This document shows positions 7,072-12,560 of a stretch of DNA of 12,560 bases, one piece after another; positions within the stretch are counted from its first letter, which is position 1; each line of letters starts with the position of its first letter. The position numbers and the translations under genes were made by a program. The DNA is from Prevotella sp. UBA2755 (GTDB lineage: Bacteria; Bacteroidota; Bacteroidia; Bacteroidales; Bacteroidaceae). The stretch is from contig DEJF01000047.1 of NCBI GenBank assembly GCA_002353225.1, forward strand, positions 86,698-99,257, read 5' to 3'. A model generated the notes under the pieces. It saw nothing but the letters and a program-made list of their open reading frames with translations, had not been told where the DNA came from and made no database searches.

Positions 7072-8015
7072 TATATAATCGTTTTATCGTTCTTTACTTC
7101 ATCTAAACTGATACCGAGTACGTCACAGAAGATCGCCTCACGGGCAAAGAGTCCGTTGCCTGCCTGCTGGATATAATAAGCATGGGGATTGTCATCCACA
7201 TCATACGCAATCTCGTTGACACGGGGCAGCGGATGCAGGATCTTCATGTTAGGCTTGGCAAGGCGCAGCATGTCATTATTCAGGATATACACGTTCTTCA
7301 CCCGCTCGTATTCCATCAGGTCGGAGAAACGCTCCTTCTGCACACGGGTCATATACAGGATGTCGGCATCGGCAATCACCTTCTCGTTGAAGGCGGTATG
7401 CTCCTGGAACTTGATACCATGCTCCTTGCAGTATAACTTATACTCGTTGGGCATGGCGAGTTCTTTCGGTGCCACGAAATGGAAGGTGGGGTTGAAATGA
7501 CGCATCGCCATAATCAGGGAGTGGACGGTACGACCGTATTTCAAATCACCAACCAGATAGATATTGAGGTTGTCCAGTGTTCCTTGTGTCTTGTAGATAC
7601 TGTAAAGGTCGAGCATACACTGAGACGGATGCTGGTGAGCACCGTCACCGGCGTTGACGATAGGTACCTCCGTCACCTCCGACGCATACTGTGCGGCACC
7701 CTCTATAAAATGACGCATGACGATGACATCGGCATAGTTTGCCACCATCGAGATGGTGTCTTTCAGCGTCTCTCCCTTCGTACCGCTGGTAATCTTCGGG
7801 TCGGCGAAGCCTATCACACGGGCACCGAGACGGTTGGCGGCAGTCTCGAAACTCAGACGGGTACGGGTGGAAGGCTCGAAGAAAAGGGTAGCGACCACCT
7901 TTCCTTTCAATATCTCTCGGTTAGGATGCTTCTCAAACTCCTGTGCCATCTCTATCATATAGAGAATCTTCTCACGGGTGAGGTCAGCAATAGTTACAAA
8001 GTCATGCTTTTCCAT
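7071..8015 (-). CDS. pyrB: Aspartate carbamoyltransferase catalytic chain
   Basis: Catalytic subunit, 314 residues (E. coli 311). It condenses carbamoyl phosphate with aspartate in the first committed step of pyrimidine synthesis and assembles with PyrI. The carbamoyl-phosphate loop STRTR is at 49-53, the lysine of the mobile 80s loop at about K80, HPSQ at 129-132, and the aspartate-binding HPLPRVNEI at 261-269. I chose the ATG at 8015 (MEKHDFVTIADL) because it gives the family length and lies just downstream of the promoter. A longer frame begins at 8147, but its extra 44 residues would be encoded across the promoter and resemble nothing. No attenuator or leader peptide was seen in the short leader. 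Confidence 0.96.
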   Translation of the reverse strand: MEKHDFVTIADLTREKILYMIEMAQEFEKHPNREILKGKVVATLFFEPSTRTRLSFETAANRLGARVIGFADPKITSGTKGETLKDTISMVANYADVIVMRHFIEGAAQYASEVTEVPIVNAGDGAHQHPSQCMLDLYSIYKTQGTLDNLNIYLVGDLKYGRTVHSLIMAMRHFNPTFHFVAPKELAMPNEYKLYCKEHGIKFQEHTAFNEKVIADADILYMTRVQKERFSDLMEYERVKNVYILNNDMLRLAKPNMKILHPLPRVNEIAYDVDDNPHAYYIQQAGNGLFAREAIFCDVLGISLDEVKNDKTII

Positions 8016-8049
8016 ATATTGTGTTCCTTTAGGTTTTGATTTATCCCGA

Positions 8050-8081
8050 CAAAGGTACGAATAAGTGAGCAGAAAACCAAA
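8050..8081 (-). promoter_or_regulatory. Promoter of pyrBI
   Basis: On the minus strand TTTG (8081-8078) and TACCTTTG (8057-8050) are separated by exactly 20 bp. Transcription should begin near 8044, leaving a leader of about 30 bases before the pyrB ATG, with AAAGGA in it. The position excludes the longer pyrB frame. Confidence 0.75.
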
Positions 8082-8086
8082 AGATT

Positions 8087-8102
8087 TTTGAGTTTTCTCA
8101 AA
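8087..8102. other. Small hairpin just upstream of the pyrB promoter
   Basis: TTTGAG (8087-8092) and CTCAAA (8097-8102) form a perfect 6-bp stem with a four-base loop. On the minus strand it is followed by AATCTTTT, so it could end stray transcription entering pyrB, or it could be an operator next to the -33 element. Confidence 0.35.
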
Positions 8103-8154
8103 CGGGAGTACCTTTGACCGCATAACACTCCCCCGACATTCTCCCATCGGAGAC

Positions 8155-8182
8155 GGTGCCTTCGATTCTCGAAGATATCACC
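8155..8182. repeat. Hairpin in the pyrB upstream gap
   Basis: cttcga (8160-8165) and tcgaag (8169-8174) form a 6-bp stem with a three-base loop. It can extend, with a small bulge, through ggtg (8155-8158) and cacc (8179-8182). It lies within the second palindrome-rich intergenic region; no gene is seen there. Confidence 0.4.
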
Positions 8183-8187
8183 ATAAG

Positions 8188-8274
8188 AACAAAACAACTT
8201 GTTTTGTCCTCAAAGAAGGCATCCCTATCATGGATTAAGACTATCCTTTTCGGAACAAAACAAGTTGTTTTGTT
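8188..8274. repeat. Pair of 19-bp palindromes
   Basis: acaaaacaacttgttttgt at 8189-8207 and acaaaacaagttgttttgt at 8255-8273 are each palindromic around one central base and are exact reverse complements of each other. Their centres are 66 bp apart. They could be binding sites for a dimeric regulator or a dispersed intergenic repeat. The nearest promoter (pyrB) lies more than 100 bp away on the minus strand. Confidence 0.7.
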
Positions 8275-8314
8275 AATAGAGGAATCATGGGAGTTTTGCA
8301 TCGAAAGCACCTTT

Positions 8315-8395
8315 CCTTGTCACCGTTGTCACCTCGTTGCCACACACAACTGCCTGATAACTAAATAGTTTTGCAAGGTGGCAACGGTGACAAGG
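8315..8395 (-). repeat. 81-bp palindromic element, copy B (inverted)
   Basis: Arms at 8315-8336 and 8374-8395 enclose a 37-base centre. Read on the minus strand, both arms are identical to those of the element at 225-305, and the centre matches at 27 of 37 positions, starting with the shared caaaactattt. The AT-rich flank (aatttttaaaa on the minus strand) is shared as well. The two copies face each other across about 8 kb holding the envelope operon and pyrBI. Confidence 0.8.
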
Positions 8396-8416
8396 GTTTT
8401 AAAAATTACGTGTAGA

Positions 8417-8446
8417 GAAAAAGTGGGACTTTGATAGCCCCACTTT
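8417..8446 (-). terminator. Terminator of the ferritin/MBL-rubredoxin operon
   Basis: On the minus strand AAAGTGGG (8446-8439) pairs with CCCACTTT (8427-8420) around an 11-base loop, followed by a short U run (CCCACTTTTTCTC). It lies about 60 bases beyond the stop of the MBL-rubredoxin gene, after another hairpin. Confidence 0.6.
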
Positions 8447-8457
8447 CCACAAATCAC

Positions 8458-8475
8458 TGGGACAGGTCTGTCCCA
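8458..8475. other. Second hairpin downstream of the MBL-rubredoxin gene
   Basis: tgggacag (8458-8465) and ctgtccca (8468-8475) form a perfect 8-bp inverted repeat with a two-base centre. It has no U tract, so it may protect the 3' end of the transcript or be a protein site rather than a terminator. Confidence 0.5.
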
Positions 8476-8505
8476 ATGATGATAAGATGATAAGTCAAAA
8501 TGACC

Positions 8506-9441
8506 CTATGCTTTGTTGAATTTCTCCTTGCTTTGTTTGCAGCGAGGACAGCGCCAGTCATCTGGTAAATCATCGAACGCTACACCGTCGTGCTCTGCAG
8601 GATCATACACATAGCCGCAGATGGAGCAGACGTACTTGCCAGAGGCTTCTTGTTTGGAGAAATCCACTTCTGCAAGAACGGTCGGTACAGGGTTGTCCAG
8701 ATCCATCACGCGCTTAGTCTCCAAGTTCTCATAACCCTGAGGAGTATGAGTTCCGCAGTAGACTGTCGGGTGGTTGCGGATGAACTCACGAATACGGTCT
8801 TGTGTCTCGCGGGCTGCAGGCAGGTCGTCATAGACCACAGACAGTTTGTCCTCATATAAGGCTTCATCCACGTAGGTGATGTCACCATGCAGCATGTAGA
8901 ACAGTCCATCCATCTCCACGATGATGATGCTGTTGCCCTTGGTGTGACCTTTCGCCTTGATGAGGTAGATACCATCCTGAATCTTCTGAGCCTCCGGGAA
9001 GTTGTAGTAAGGTCCATCTGTAAAAGTTACAGGAACGAGATTGGTGAGTCCTTGCAACTCGGCAGCATCCATCTCATCCTGGTTGACATAGACCTTGGCA
9101 TTAGGGAAACTCTTCAGTTCGCCCGAGTGGTCTGCATGGCGATGGGTCAGCAAGATCTTCGTCACCTGTTCAGGCTTATAGCCAAGAGCCGCAAAGGCTT
9201 CCATATAGGTGCAGATATCCTTACCCGTGAAACCAAAAGAGGTCTCATCGGGTACCTCCTCAGGAGTTCCTGCCGGGATGCCCGTATCAACTAAGATGAC
9301 CTCTGTGCCGGTGTCAATCAGCCAGTTCTGCAGACTGCCACGATAGCGGATATTCTGATCATAATCGCCACCTTCGCCACCCATGACGAAGGGCTGGGTA
9401 TAGAACCCGTCACGTCTGAATTTAACTGCTTTGATTACCAT
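8506..9441 (-). CDS. Metallo-beta-lactamase-fold protein with C-terminal rubredoxin
   Basis: A 311-residue cytoplasmic protein with two parts. Residues 1 to about 245 form an MBL-fold hydrolase with a full metal site: HRHADH at 100-105 (H100, H102, D104, H105), H166 in KGHTKG, D187 in LHGD and H232 in GTHTPQG. Residues 268-308 form a rubredoxin: C272 and C275 (CSICGYVYDP), the DLPDDW segment, and C298 and C301 (CPRC). The gap between the cysteine pairs is 23 residues instead of about 30, so one loop is shortened. The first metal motif is HxHxDH, typical of zinc hydrolases and lactonases, not the HxExDH of flavodiiron oxygen reductases, and no flavodoxin domain is present. The substrate is therefore unknown; an electron-transfer role for the rubredoxin is inferred. 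The gene starts 15 bases after the ferritin-like gene, in one operon. Confidence 0.88.
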   Translation of the reverse strand: MVIKAVKFRRDGFYTQPFVMGGEGGDYDQNIRYRGSLQNWLIDTGTEVILVDTGIPAGTPEEVPDETSFGFTGKDICTYMEAFAALGYKPEQVTKILLTHRHADHSGELKSFPNAKVYVNQDEMDAAELQGLTNLVPVTFTDGPYYNFPEAQKIQDGIYLIKAKGHTKGNSIIIVEMDGLFYMLHGDITYVDEALYEDKLSVVYDDLPAARETQDRIREFIRNHPTVYCGTHTPQGYENLETKRVMDLDNPVPTVLAEVDFSKQEASGKYVCSICGYVYDPAEHDGVAFDDLPDDWRCPRCKQSKEKFNKA

Positions 9442-9456
9442 ATATGATGTCGTTTG

Positions 9457-9912
9457 TTATACTTGGGTGAACAACCAGTTCTGAGCACCGATGCACTCTA
9501 TCATCTCTATAGCACCCTGACTCCAGTAGAGGTCTTCCTCCTCGTCCTTCAGATAGCCAATCATTATCTCATACGTGGTAGGGTCGTTGATCAAAGTCTC
9601 ACAGCACTTGTAGAGCAGATCGACACCAGCCACCTGAATCTCAAGGTCAGCCTTGATATAGTCGATGGGGTTCTTGATGAGTTCACGCGTCTTAGCACCG
9701 TCAAACTTGATGTCGCCACCGAGGTCGAGGATACGCTCGTTGAATTTCTCCACCCATTCCATCTCCTCATTAAAATGGTCAATATACTTCTGTCCGAGTT
9801 TTGAGAAACCCTGAGCCTTGAAGATCTGTCCCTGGAGTTTGTGTACCAATGCACCTTCTGTCAGACCAGTAGCAAAAAACTGTAATGCCTCAATTGATTT
9901 GTTCTTGTCCAT
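9457..9912 (-). CDS. Ferritin-like (bacterioferritin/Dps-like) protein
   Basis: A 151-residue all-helical protein of the ferritin-like superfamily, near the usual length for bacterioferritin. It likely oxidises and stores iron or detoxifies peroxide in the cytoplasm. By eye-alignment to bacterioferritin, the carboxylate ligands are present (E19, E50, E91, E124 in KDEEED), and M51 falls at the haem-methionine position. Both expected histidine ligands differ: W53 stands where H54 would be, and D127 where H130 would be. Cysteines C103, C104 and C140 are further features; a Dps-like or thioferritin-like member, as known from Bacteroides, is an alternative. It is the first gene of the operon with the MBL-rubredoxin gene and has its own strong promoter. 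Superfamily membership is solid; subfamily and catalytic competence are not. Confidence 0.8.
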   Translation of the reverse strand: MDKNKSIEALQFFATGLTEGALVHKLQGQIFKAQGFSKLGQKYIDHFNEEMEWVEKFNERILDLGGDIKFDGAKTRELIKNPIDYIKADLEIQVAGVDLLYKCCETLINDPTTYEIMIGYLKDEEEDLYWSQGAIEMIECIGAQNWLFTQV

Positions 9913-9962
9913 AATTCTTGTTCTTTTAATTATTAATAATGTAAGTATGAGTGTTTATCCTG

Positions 9963-9994
9963 CAAAGATACAGAGTTAAGCATCTAATACCAAA
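9963..9994 (-). promoter_or_regulatory. Promoter of the ferritin/MBL-rubredoxin operon
   Basis: On the minus strand TTTG (9994-9991) and TATCTTTG (9970-9963) are separated by exactly 20 bp. Transcription should start near 9957, with an AT-rich leader of about 45 bases. A direct repeat begins three bases upstream of the -33 element. Confidence 0.78.
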
Positions 9995-9997
9995 GAC

Positions 9998-10029
9998 GAA
10001 ATGATACAAAAGTTGTCTGAAACGATACA
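9998..10029. promoter_or_regulatory. Candidate AraC-family operator (11-bp direct repeat, 21-bp period)
   Basis: GAAATGATACA at 9998-10008 and GAAACGATACA at 10019-10029 match at 10 of 11 positions and start 21 bp apart, two helical turns. This is the geometry of AraC-type half-sites (as in araI). The repeat abuts the -33 element of the ferritin promoter, where an activator would touch polymerase, and it lies upstream of the divergent AraC-type gene. That the adjacent regulator binds here is inference. Confidence 0.55.
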
Positions 10030-10047
10030 CCTTTGAAAATAATATTG

Positions 10048-10055
10048 TATCTTTG
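10048..10055 (+). promoter_or_regulatory. Probable -7 element of the AraC-family gene
   Basis: TATCTTTG matches the -7 consensus, but no TTTG lies 19-21 bp upstream; the nearest (10032-10035) is only 12 bp away. The missing -33 element would suit an activator-dependent promoter. The ATG at 10064 is just 8 bases beyond, so the transcript would be nearly leaderless unless translation starts at residue 11 (10094). Confidence 0.5.
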
Positions 10056-10063
10056 CAACTGAT

Positions 10064-10939
10064 ATGTATAGTTTAAGAGAGGCATGGATCAAGATGCATG
10101 GGACAGAACCCATGAGGCAATGGGACGGTAAGATCTATTGCAATGAGACTGATGCCACTATTACGTATCGTGCTAATGAGACACATGGTTATATGGCAGC
10201 CTATACCTTCACATTGGTTTTAGAAGGAAGGTTAACTATTATCTATAATGGACAAGAGTTAATATTACATCCAGATGATATTTATATGTATTCGCCCGGA
10301 CTGCCTGTTACTATCATTTCCGCATCTGATGACTACCACGGCATCTGTCTGCTTGCCGATGAGCATGTGACCATCGAGTCGCCAACGGTCCATGACTTAG
10401 TGCATATTGCTTATGCGCCTATTGTACAATTGCATGAGCCCAAGGTAGCATTACCTCATGAGACGGCATTGCGACTTGCCGATAAGATGAAAGAGATCAG
10501 AGACTATCTCCATTCCTCACACATCTATAAGGCTGAGATTCTACGAATGCTCTATGCCATCTTCTTGCTCGACTTGCAAAATGCACAAGAAAAAGCAATC
10601 CCAAAGCACATCGTGCCACAGCGGGTAGAGGAGATCTTTATTAATTTCATCCGCATCTTGCCCTTACATTTCGCTGAGCATCATGACATCGGCTTCTACG
10701 CGTCACAACTGAATATCTCTACGGTATATCTGTCACGAGTGGTTCGTCAGGTGACAGGGCGTACAGTCATCGACTATATCAACCAGTTTCTCACCATGGA
10801 AGCCTCCTTCCTCTTACGTACCTCACAATTAAGCATTTCCCAAATTGCCGAACGCCTTCACTTCGCAGATCTTGCCTCGTTCAGTAAGTTCTTCTTGCGA
10901 ATGAAAGGGTTGTCACCGCGTGCATATCGGGGGAGGTGA
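10064..10939 (+). CDS. AraC-family transcriptional regulator
   Basis: A 291-residue DNA-binding regulator. Residues about 45-100 look like a cupin-type sensing domain (FTLVLEGRLTIIYNGQELILHPDDIYMYSPG). The C-terminal region, about 190-290, is the AraC DNA-binding domain with two helix-turn-helix units: HDIGFYASQLNISTVYLSRV (207-226) with VRQVTGRTVIDYIN, and SISQIAERLHFADLASFSKF (257-276) ending in the family signature KGLSPRAYR. The ligand is unknown. It is divergent from the ferritin/MBL-rubredoxin operon across 151 bp containing a 21-bp-period direct repeat, so it probably controls that operon and possibly itself. The start may be the ATG at 10064 or, given the very short leader, the one at 10094. 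Confidence 0.92.
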   Translation: MYSLREAWIKMHGTEPMRQWDGKIYCNETDATITYRANETHGYMAAYTFTLVLEGRLTIIYNGQELILHPDDIYMYSPGLPVTIISASDDYHGICLLADEHVTIESPTVHDLVHIAYAPIVQLHEPKVALPHETALRLADKMKEIRDYLHSSHIYKAEILRMLYAIFLLDLQNAQEKAIPKHIVPQRVEEIFINFIRILPLHFAEHHDIGFYASQLNISTVYLSRVVRQVTGRTVIDYINQFLTMEASFLLRTSQLSISQIAERLHFADLASFSKFFLRMKGLSPRAYRGR

Positions 10940-10981
10940 AATAAATGTATACCTTTTGCCCTTGTTTAATCGATTTTTTTG

Positions 10982-10989
10982 TACCTTTG
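10982..10989 (+). promoter_or_regulatory. Probable -7 element for engB
   Basis: TACCTTTG lies 20 bases before the engB ATG. The nearest upstream TTTG (10955-10958) is 23 bp away, longer than the preferred 19-21, so the promoter is weaker than the others here. An ATG at 10998 is followed at once by a stop. Confidence 0.5.
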
Positions 10990-11009
10990 CAACCAAAATG
11001 TAGAAGCAA

Positions 11010-11621
11010 ATGGATATCAAGACAGCAGAGTTCTCTATCAGTGCCCCGATGGTAAGTATGTGTCCCGATGACACAAAACCTGAGTATGCCTTTATCGGGC
11101 GTTCCAATGTGGGTAAGTCGAGTTTGATTAATATGCTGACGAACAATAAGAGACTTGCCAAGACTTCTGCCACTCCAGGTAAAACCCTGCTTATTAATCA
11201 CTTTATTATTAATAAGGAGTGGTACTTGGTCGACCTCCCCGGCTATGGATTCGCTAAACGGTCGAAGAAGGAGGTGGCAAGACTCGACCAGATGATCCGC
11301 GGCTATATCCTGCAGCGGGAACAACTGGTGAATGTCTTTGTGTTGGTGGATATCCGTTTAGAGCCCCAGCAGATAGACTTGGAATTTATCGACTGGCTCG
11401 GTCAGTCAAGTGTCCCTTTCGCCATTGTCTTTACTAAAGCGGATAAGTTGACGGCAAACAAGGCTAACCAGAGTGTGGAGGCTTATAAGAAGAAATTGTT
11501 AGAGACATGGGAGGAACTGCCTCCGATGTTCCTGACATCGGCGGAGAAGAAACAGGGTAGGGACGAGGTGCTTGACTATATCGGACAAATCAATAAAGAA
11601 TTGAAGGAGCAGAATGGCTAA
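11010..11621 (+). CDS. engB: Ribosome biogenesis GTPase EngB (YsxC/YihA)
   Basis: Cytoplasmic GTPase that helps assemble the large ribosomal subunit; 203 residues, the usual length. The nucleotide-binding motifs are complete: G1 GRSNVGKS at 30-37, switch-I threonine in KTSATPGKT (51-59), G3 DLPG at 75-78 within VDLPGYGFAKRS, G4 TKAD at 142-145 and G5 TSA at 176-178. The YGFA segment after G3 is characteristic of this family. Its end overlaps the start of the ABC-F gene by 8 bases, so the two are probably co-transcribed and share a translation-related role. It has its own -7 element upstream. Confidence 0.96.
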   Translation: MDIKTAEFSISAPMVSMCPDDTKPEYAFIGRSNVGKSSLINMLTNNKRLAKTSATPGKTLLINHFIINKEWYLVDLPGYGFAKRSKKEVARLDQMIRGYILQREQLVNVFVLVDIRLEPQQIDLEFIDWLGQSSVPFAIVFTKADKLTANKANQSVEAYKKKLLETWEELPPMFLTSAEKKQGRDEVLDYIGQINKELKEQNG

Positions 11622-12560
11622 GGATACTCCATACGTTGACGTGCAGAACTTGTCGAAGTCGTTCGGCGCACTGAACCTGTTTAGCAATATCAGTTTCAGT
11701 ATTGCCGAAGGACAGAAGGTGGGACTGATCGCCAAAAACGGAATGGGAAAATCTACGTTATTGTCAGTCCTTGCTGGTAAGGAAGGACACGATACGGGCG
11801 ATATCATCTTCCGTCGTGACCTGACTGTCGGCTTTCTGGAACAGTCCCCCCGGTTTGATCCAGAGGAGAGTGTCCTTGATGCCTGCTTTAATCATCATGG
11901 AGAAGAGGAGAAGGTGCTGAAGGCAAAACAGGTGCTGACACAGTTGAAGATACGCGACCTTAACCAGCCGATGGGACAGTTGAGTGGTGGTCAGCAGAAA
12001 CGGGTCGCACTTGCCAACGTGTTGCTGATGGAACCCGATCTGTTGATACTCGACGAGCCGACCAACCACCTCGACTTGGAGATGATAGAATGGTTGGAGG
12101 GTTATCTGGGAAGAGGTAACAAGACCTTGCTGATGGTGACTCATGACCGTTTCTTTCTGGACCGTGTCTGCTCCGTCATCTTGGAGTTGGACGATCATAC
12201 CATCTATACCTATCGTGGTAACTACTCCTATTACTTAGAGAAACGACAGGAGCGGGTGGATGCCAAACGGGCGGAGATAGCCCGTGCCAATAACCTCTAT
12301 CGGACGGAACTGGAGTGGATGCGGCGGATGCCACAGGCTCGTGGACATAAGGCTCGCTATAGGGAGGAGGCTTTCTATGAGTTGGAGAAGGTGGCAAAGC
12401 AACGGATGGAGGAACGCCAGTTACGTCTGAAGGCAAACAACGTGTATATCGGTTCTAAGATTTTCGAGTGCCAGTATATCTCCAAGCGTTTCGATGATAT
12501 CATCATCCTCAAGGACTTCTATTATAACTTTGCCCGTTTTGAGAAGATGGGTATTGTGGG
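11614..12560 (+). CDS. ABC-F family ATPase, Uup-like (cut by window end)
   Basis: The first 315 codons are visible; the gene continues past the right edge. ABC-F proteins have two ATP-binding cassettes and no membrane domain and act on ribosomes. The first cassette is complete: Walker A AKNGMGKST (40-48, with alanine in place of the usual first glycine), signature LSGGQ at 123-127, Walker B LLILDE at 143-148 and the switch histidine in THDRF (176-180). The inter-domain linker (about 200-275) is charged and helical, with ELEWMRRMPQARGHKARYR, resembling Uup-type members. The second cassette has just begun (FECQYISKRFDD). The start, MAKDTPYVDV, overlaps the end of engB by 8 bases and follows AAGGAG, a real Shine-Dalgarno-like site. 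Family call strong, subfamily moderate. Confidence 0.92.
   Translation, partial: MAKDTPYVDVQNLSKSFGALNLFSNISFSIAEGQKVGLIAKNGMGKSTLLSVLAGKEGHDTGDIIFRRDLTVGFLEQSPRFDPEESVLDACFNHHGEEEKVLKAKQVLTQLKIRDLNQPMGQLSGGQQKRVALANVLLMEPDLLILDEPTNHLDLEMIEWLEGYLGRGNKTLLMVTHDRFFLDRVCSVILELDDHTIYTYRGNYSYYLEKRQERVDAKRAEIARANNLYRTELEWMRRMPQARGHKARYREEAFYELEKVAKQRMEERQLRLKANNVYIGSKIFECQYISKRFDDIIILKDFYYNFARFEKMGIV

Noticed and set aside
8087..8116. Possible plus-strand promoter (TTTG at 8087-8090, TACCTTTG at 8109-8116)
   Set aside because: The spacer is 18 bp rather than 19-21 and no plus-strand gene follows; a small RNA is possible but unsupported.
8016..8147. 44-residue N-terminal extension of PyrB
   Set aside because: It would be encoded across the pyrB promoter and start region, exceeds the family length and has no similarity to PyrB.
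8156..8368. 70-residue plus-strand frame in the gap upstream of pyrB
   Set aside because: Its translation is made of the 19-bp palindromes and the 81-bp element; no protein family is seen.
8506..9441. Flavodiiron oxygen or NO reductase
   Set aside because: The motif is HxHxDH instead of HxExDH and the flavodoxin domain is missing.

Overview
The window looks like the chromosome of an anaerobic Bacteroidales bacterium, most likely Prevotella or a close relative (Prevotellaceae). The evidence is the Bacteroidetes-type promoters (TTTG, 20-bp spacer, TAnnTTTG, found three times with exactly that spacing), AT-rich leaders with little Shine-Dalgarno signal, the protein families, and the palindrome-rich intergenic DNA. 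No gene is frameshifted. Only the right edge cuts a gene (an ABC-F ATPase).

Layout. (1) 1-728 has no convincing gene and is a stack of repeats: a palindromic segment between 13-bp direct repeats, a 22-bp tandem repeat, a 19-bp alternating CG-rich tract, an 81-bp element with 22-bp inverted arms, and further short repeats. A good promoter follows at 634-665. (2) 729-6600 (+) is a tight five-gene operon for exported or membrane proteins: a large LPP20-like protein with NTF2-like C-terminal regions, a smaller LPP20-like protein, a CHASE2 membrane protein without any cytoplasmic output domain, a small FecR-like periplasmic protein, and a transglutaminase-like cysteine enzyme with an intact Cys-His-Asp triad. 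This is the best candidate for an undescribed system: an envelope-sensing module whose output may lie in the periplasm. (3) 6611-6646 is a 16-bp perfect hairpin that serves as terminator on both strands and contains the last codons of pyrI. (4) 6625-8015 (-) is pyrB-pyrI, aspartate transcarbamylase, with its own promoter. (5) 8016-8505 is a second repeat-rich gap. It holds two 19-bp palindromes and a second copy of the 81-bp element in the opposite orientation, with arms identical to the first copy. (6) 8506-9912 (-) is a two-gene operon: a ferritin-like protein and a metallo-beta-lactamase-fold protein fused to a C-terminal rubredoxin. A divergent AraC-type regulator lies at 10064-10939. The gap between them carries an 11-bp direct repeat with 21-bp period just upstream of the ferritin promoter, which looks like an AraC-family operator. 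(7) 10982 to the end holds engB (ribosome-assembly GTPase) overlapping an ABC-F ATPase that runs off the window.

How the genes work together. pyrBI makes carbamoyl aspartate for pyrimidines. The ferritin/MBL-rubredoxin pair with its likely regulator reads as an iron or oxidative-stress unit. engB and the ABC-F gene are translation-associated housekeeping genes. The five-gene envelope operon has no known function that I can assign.
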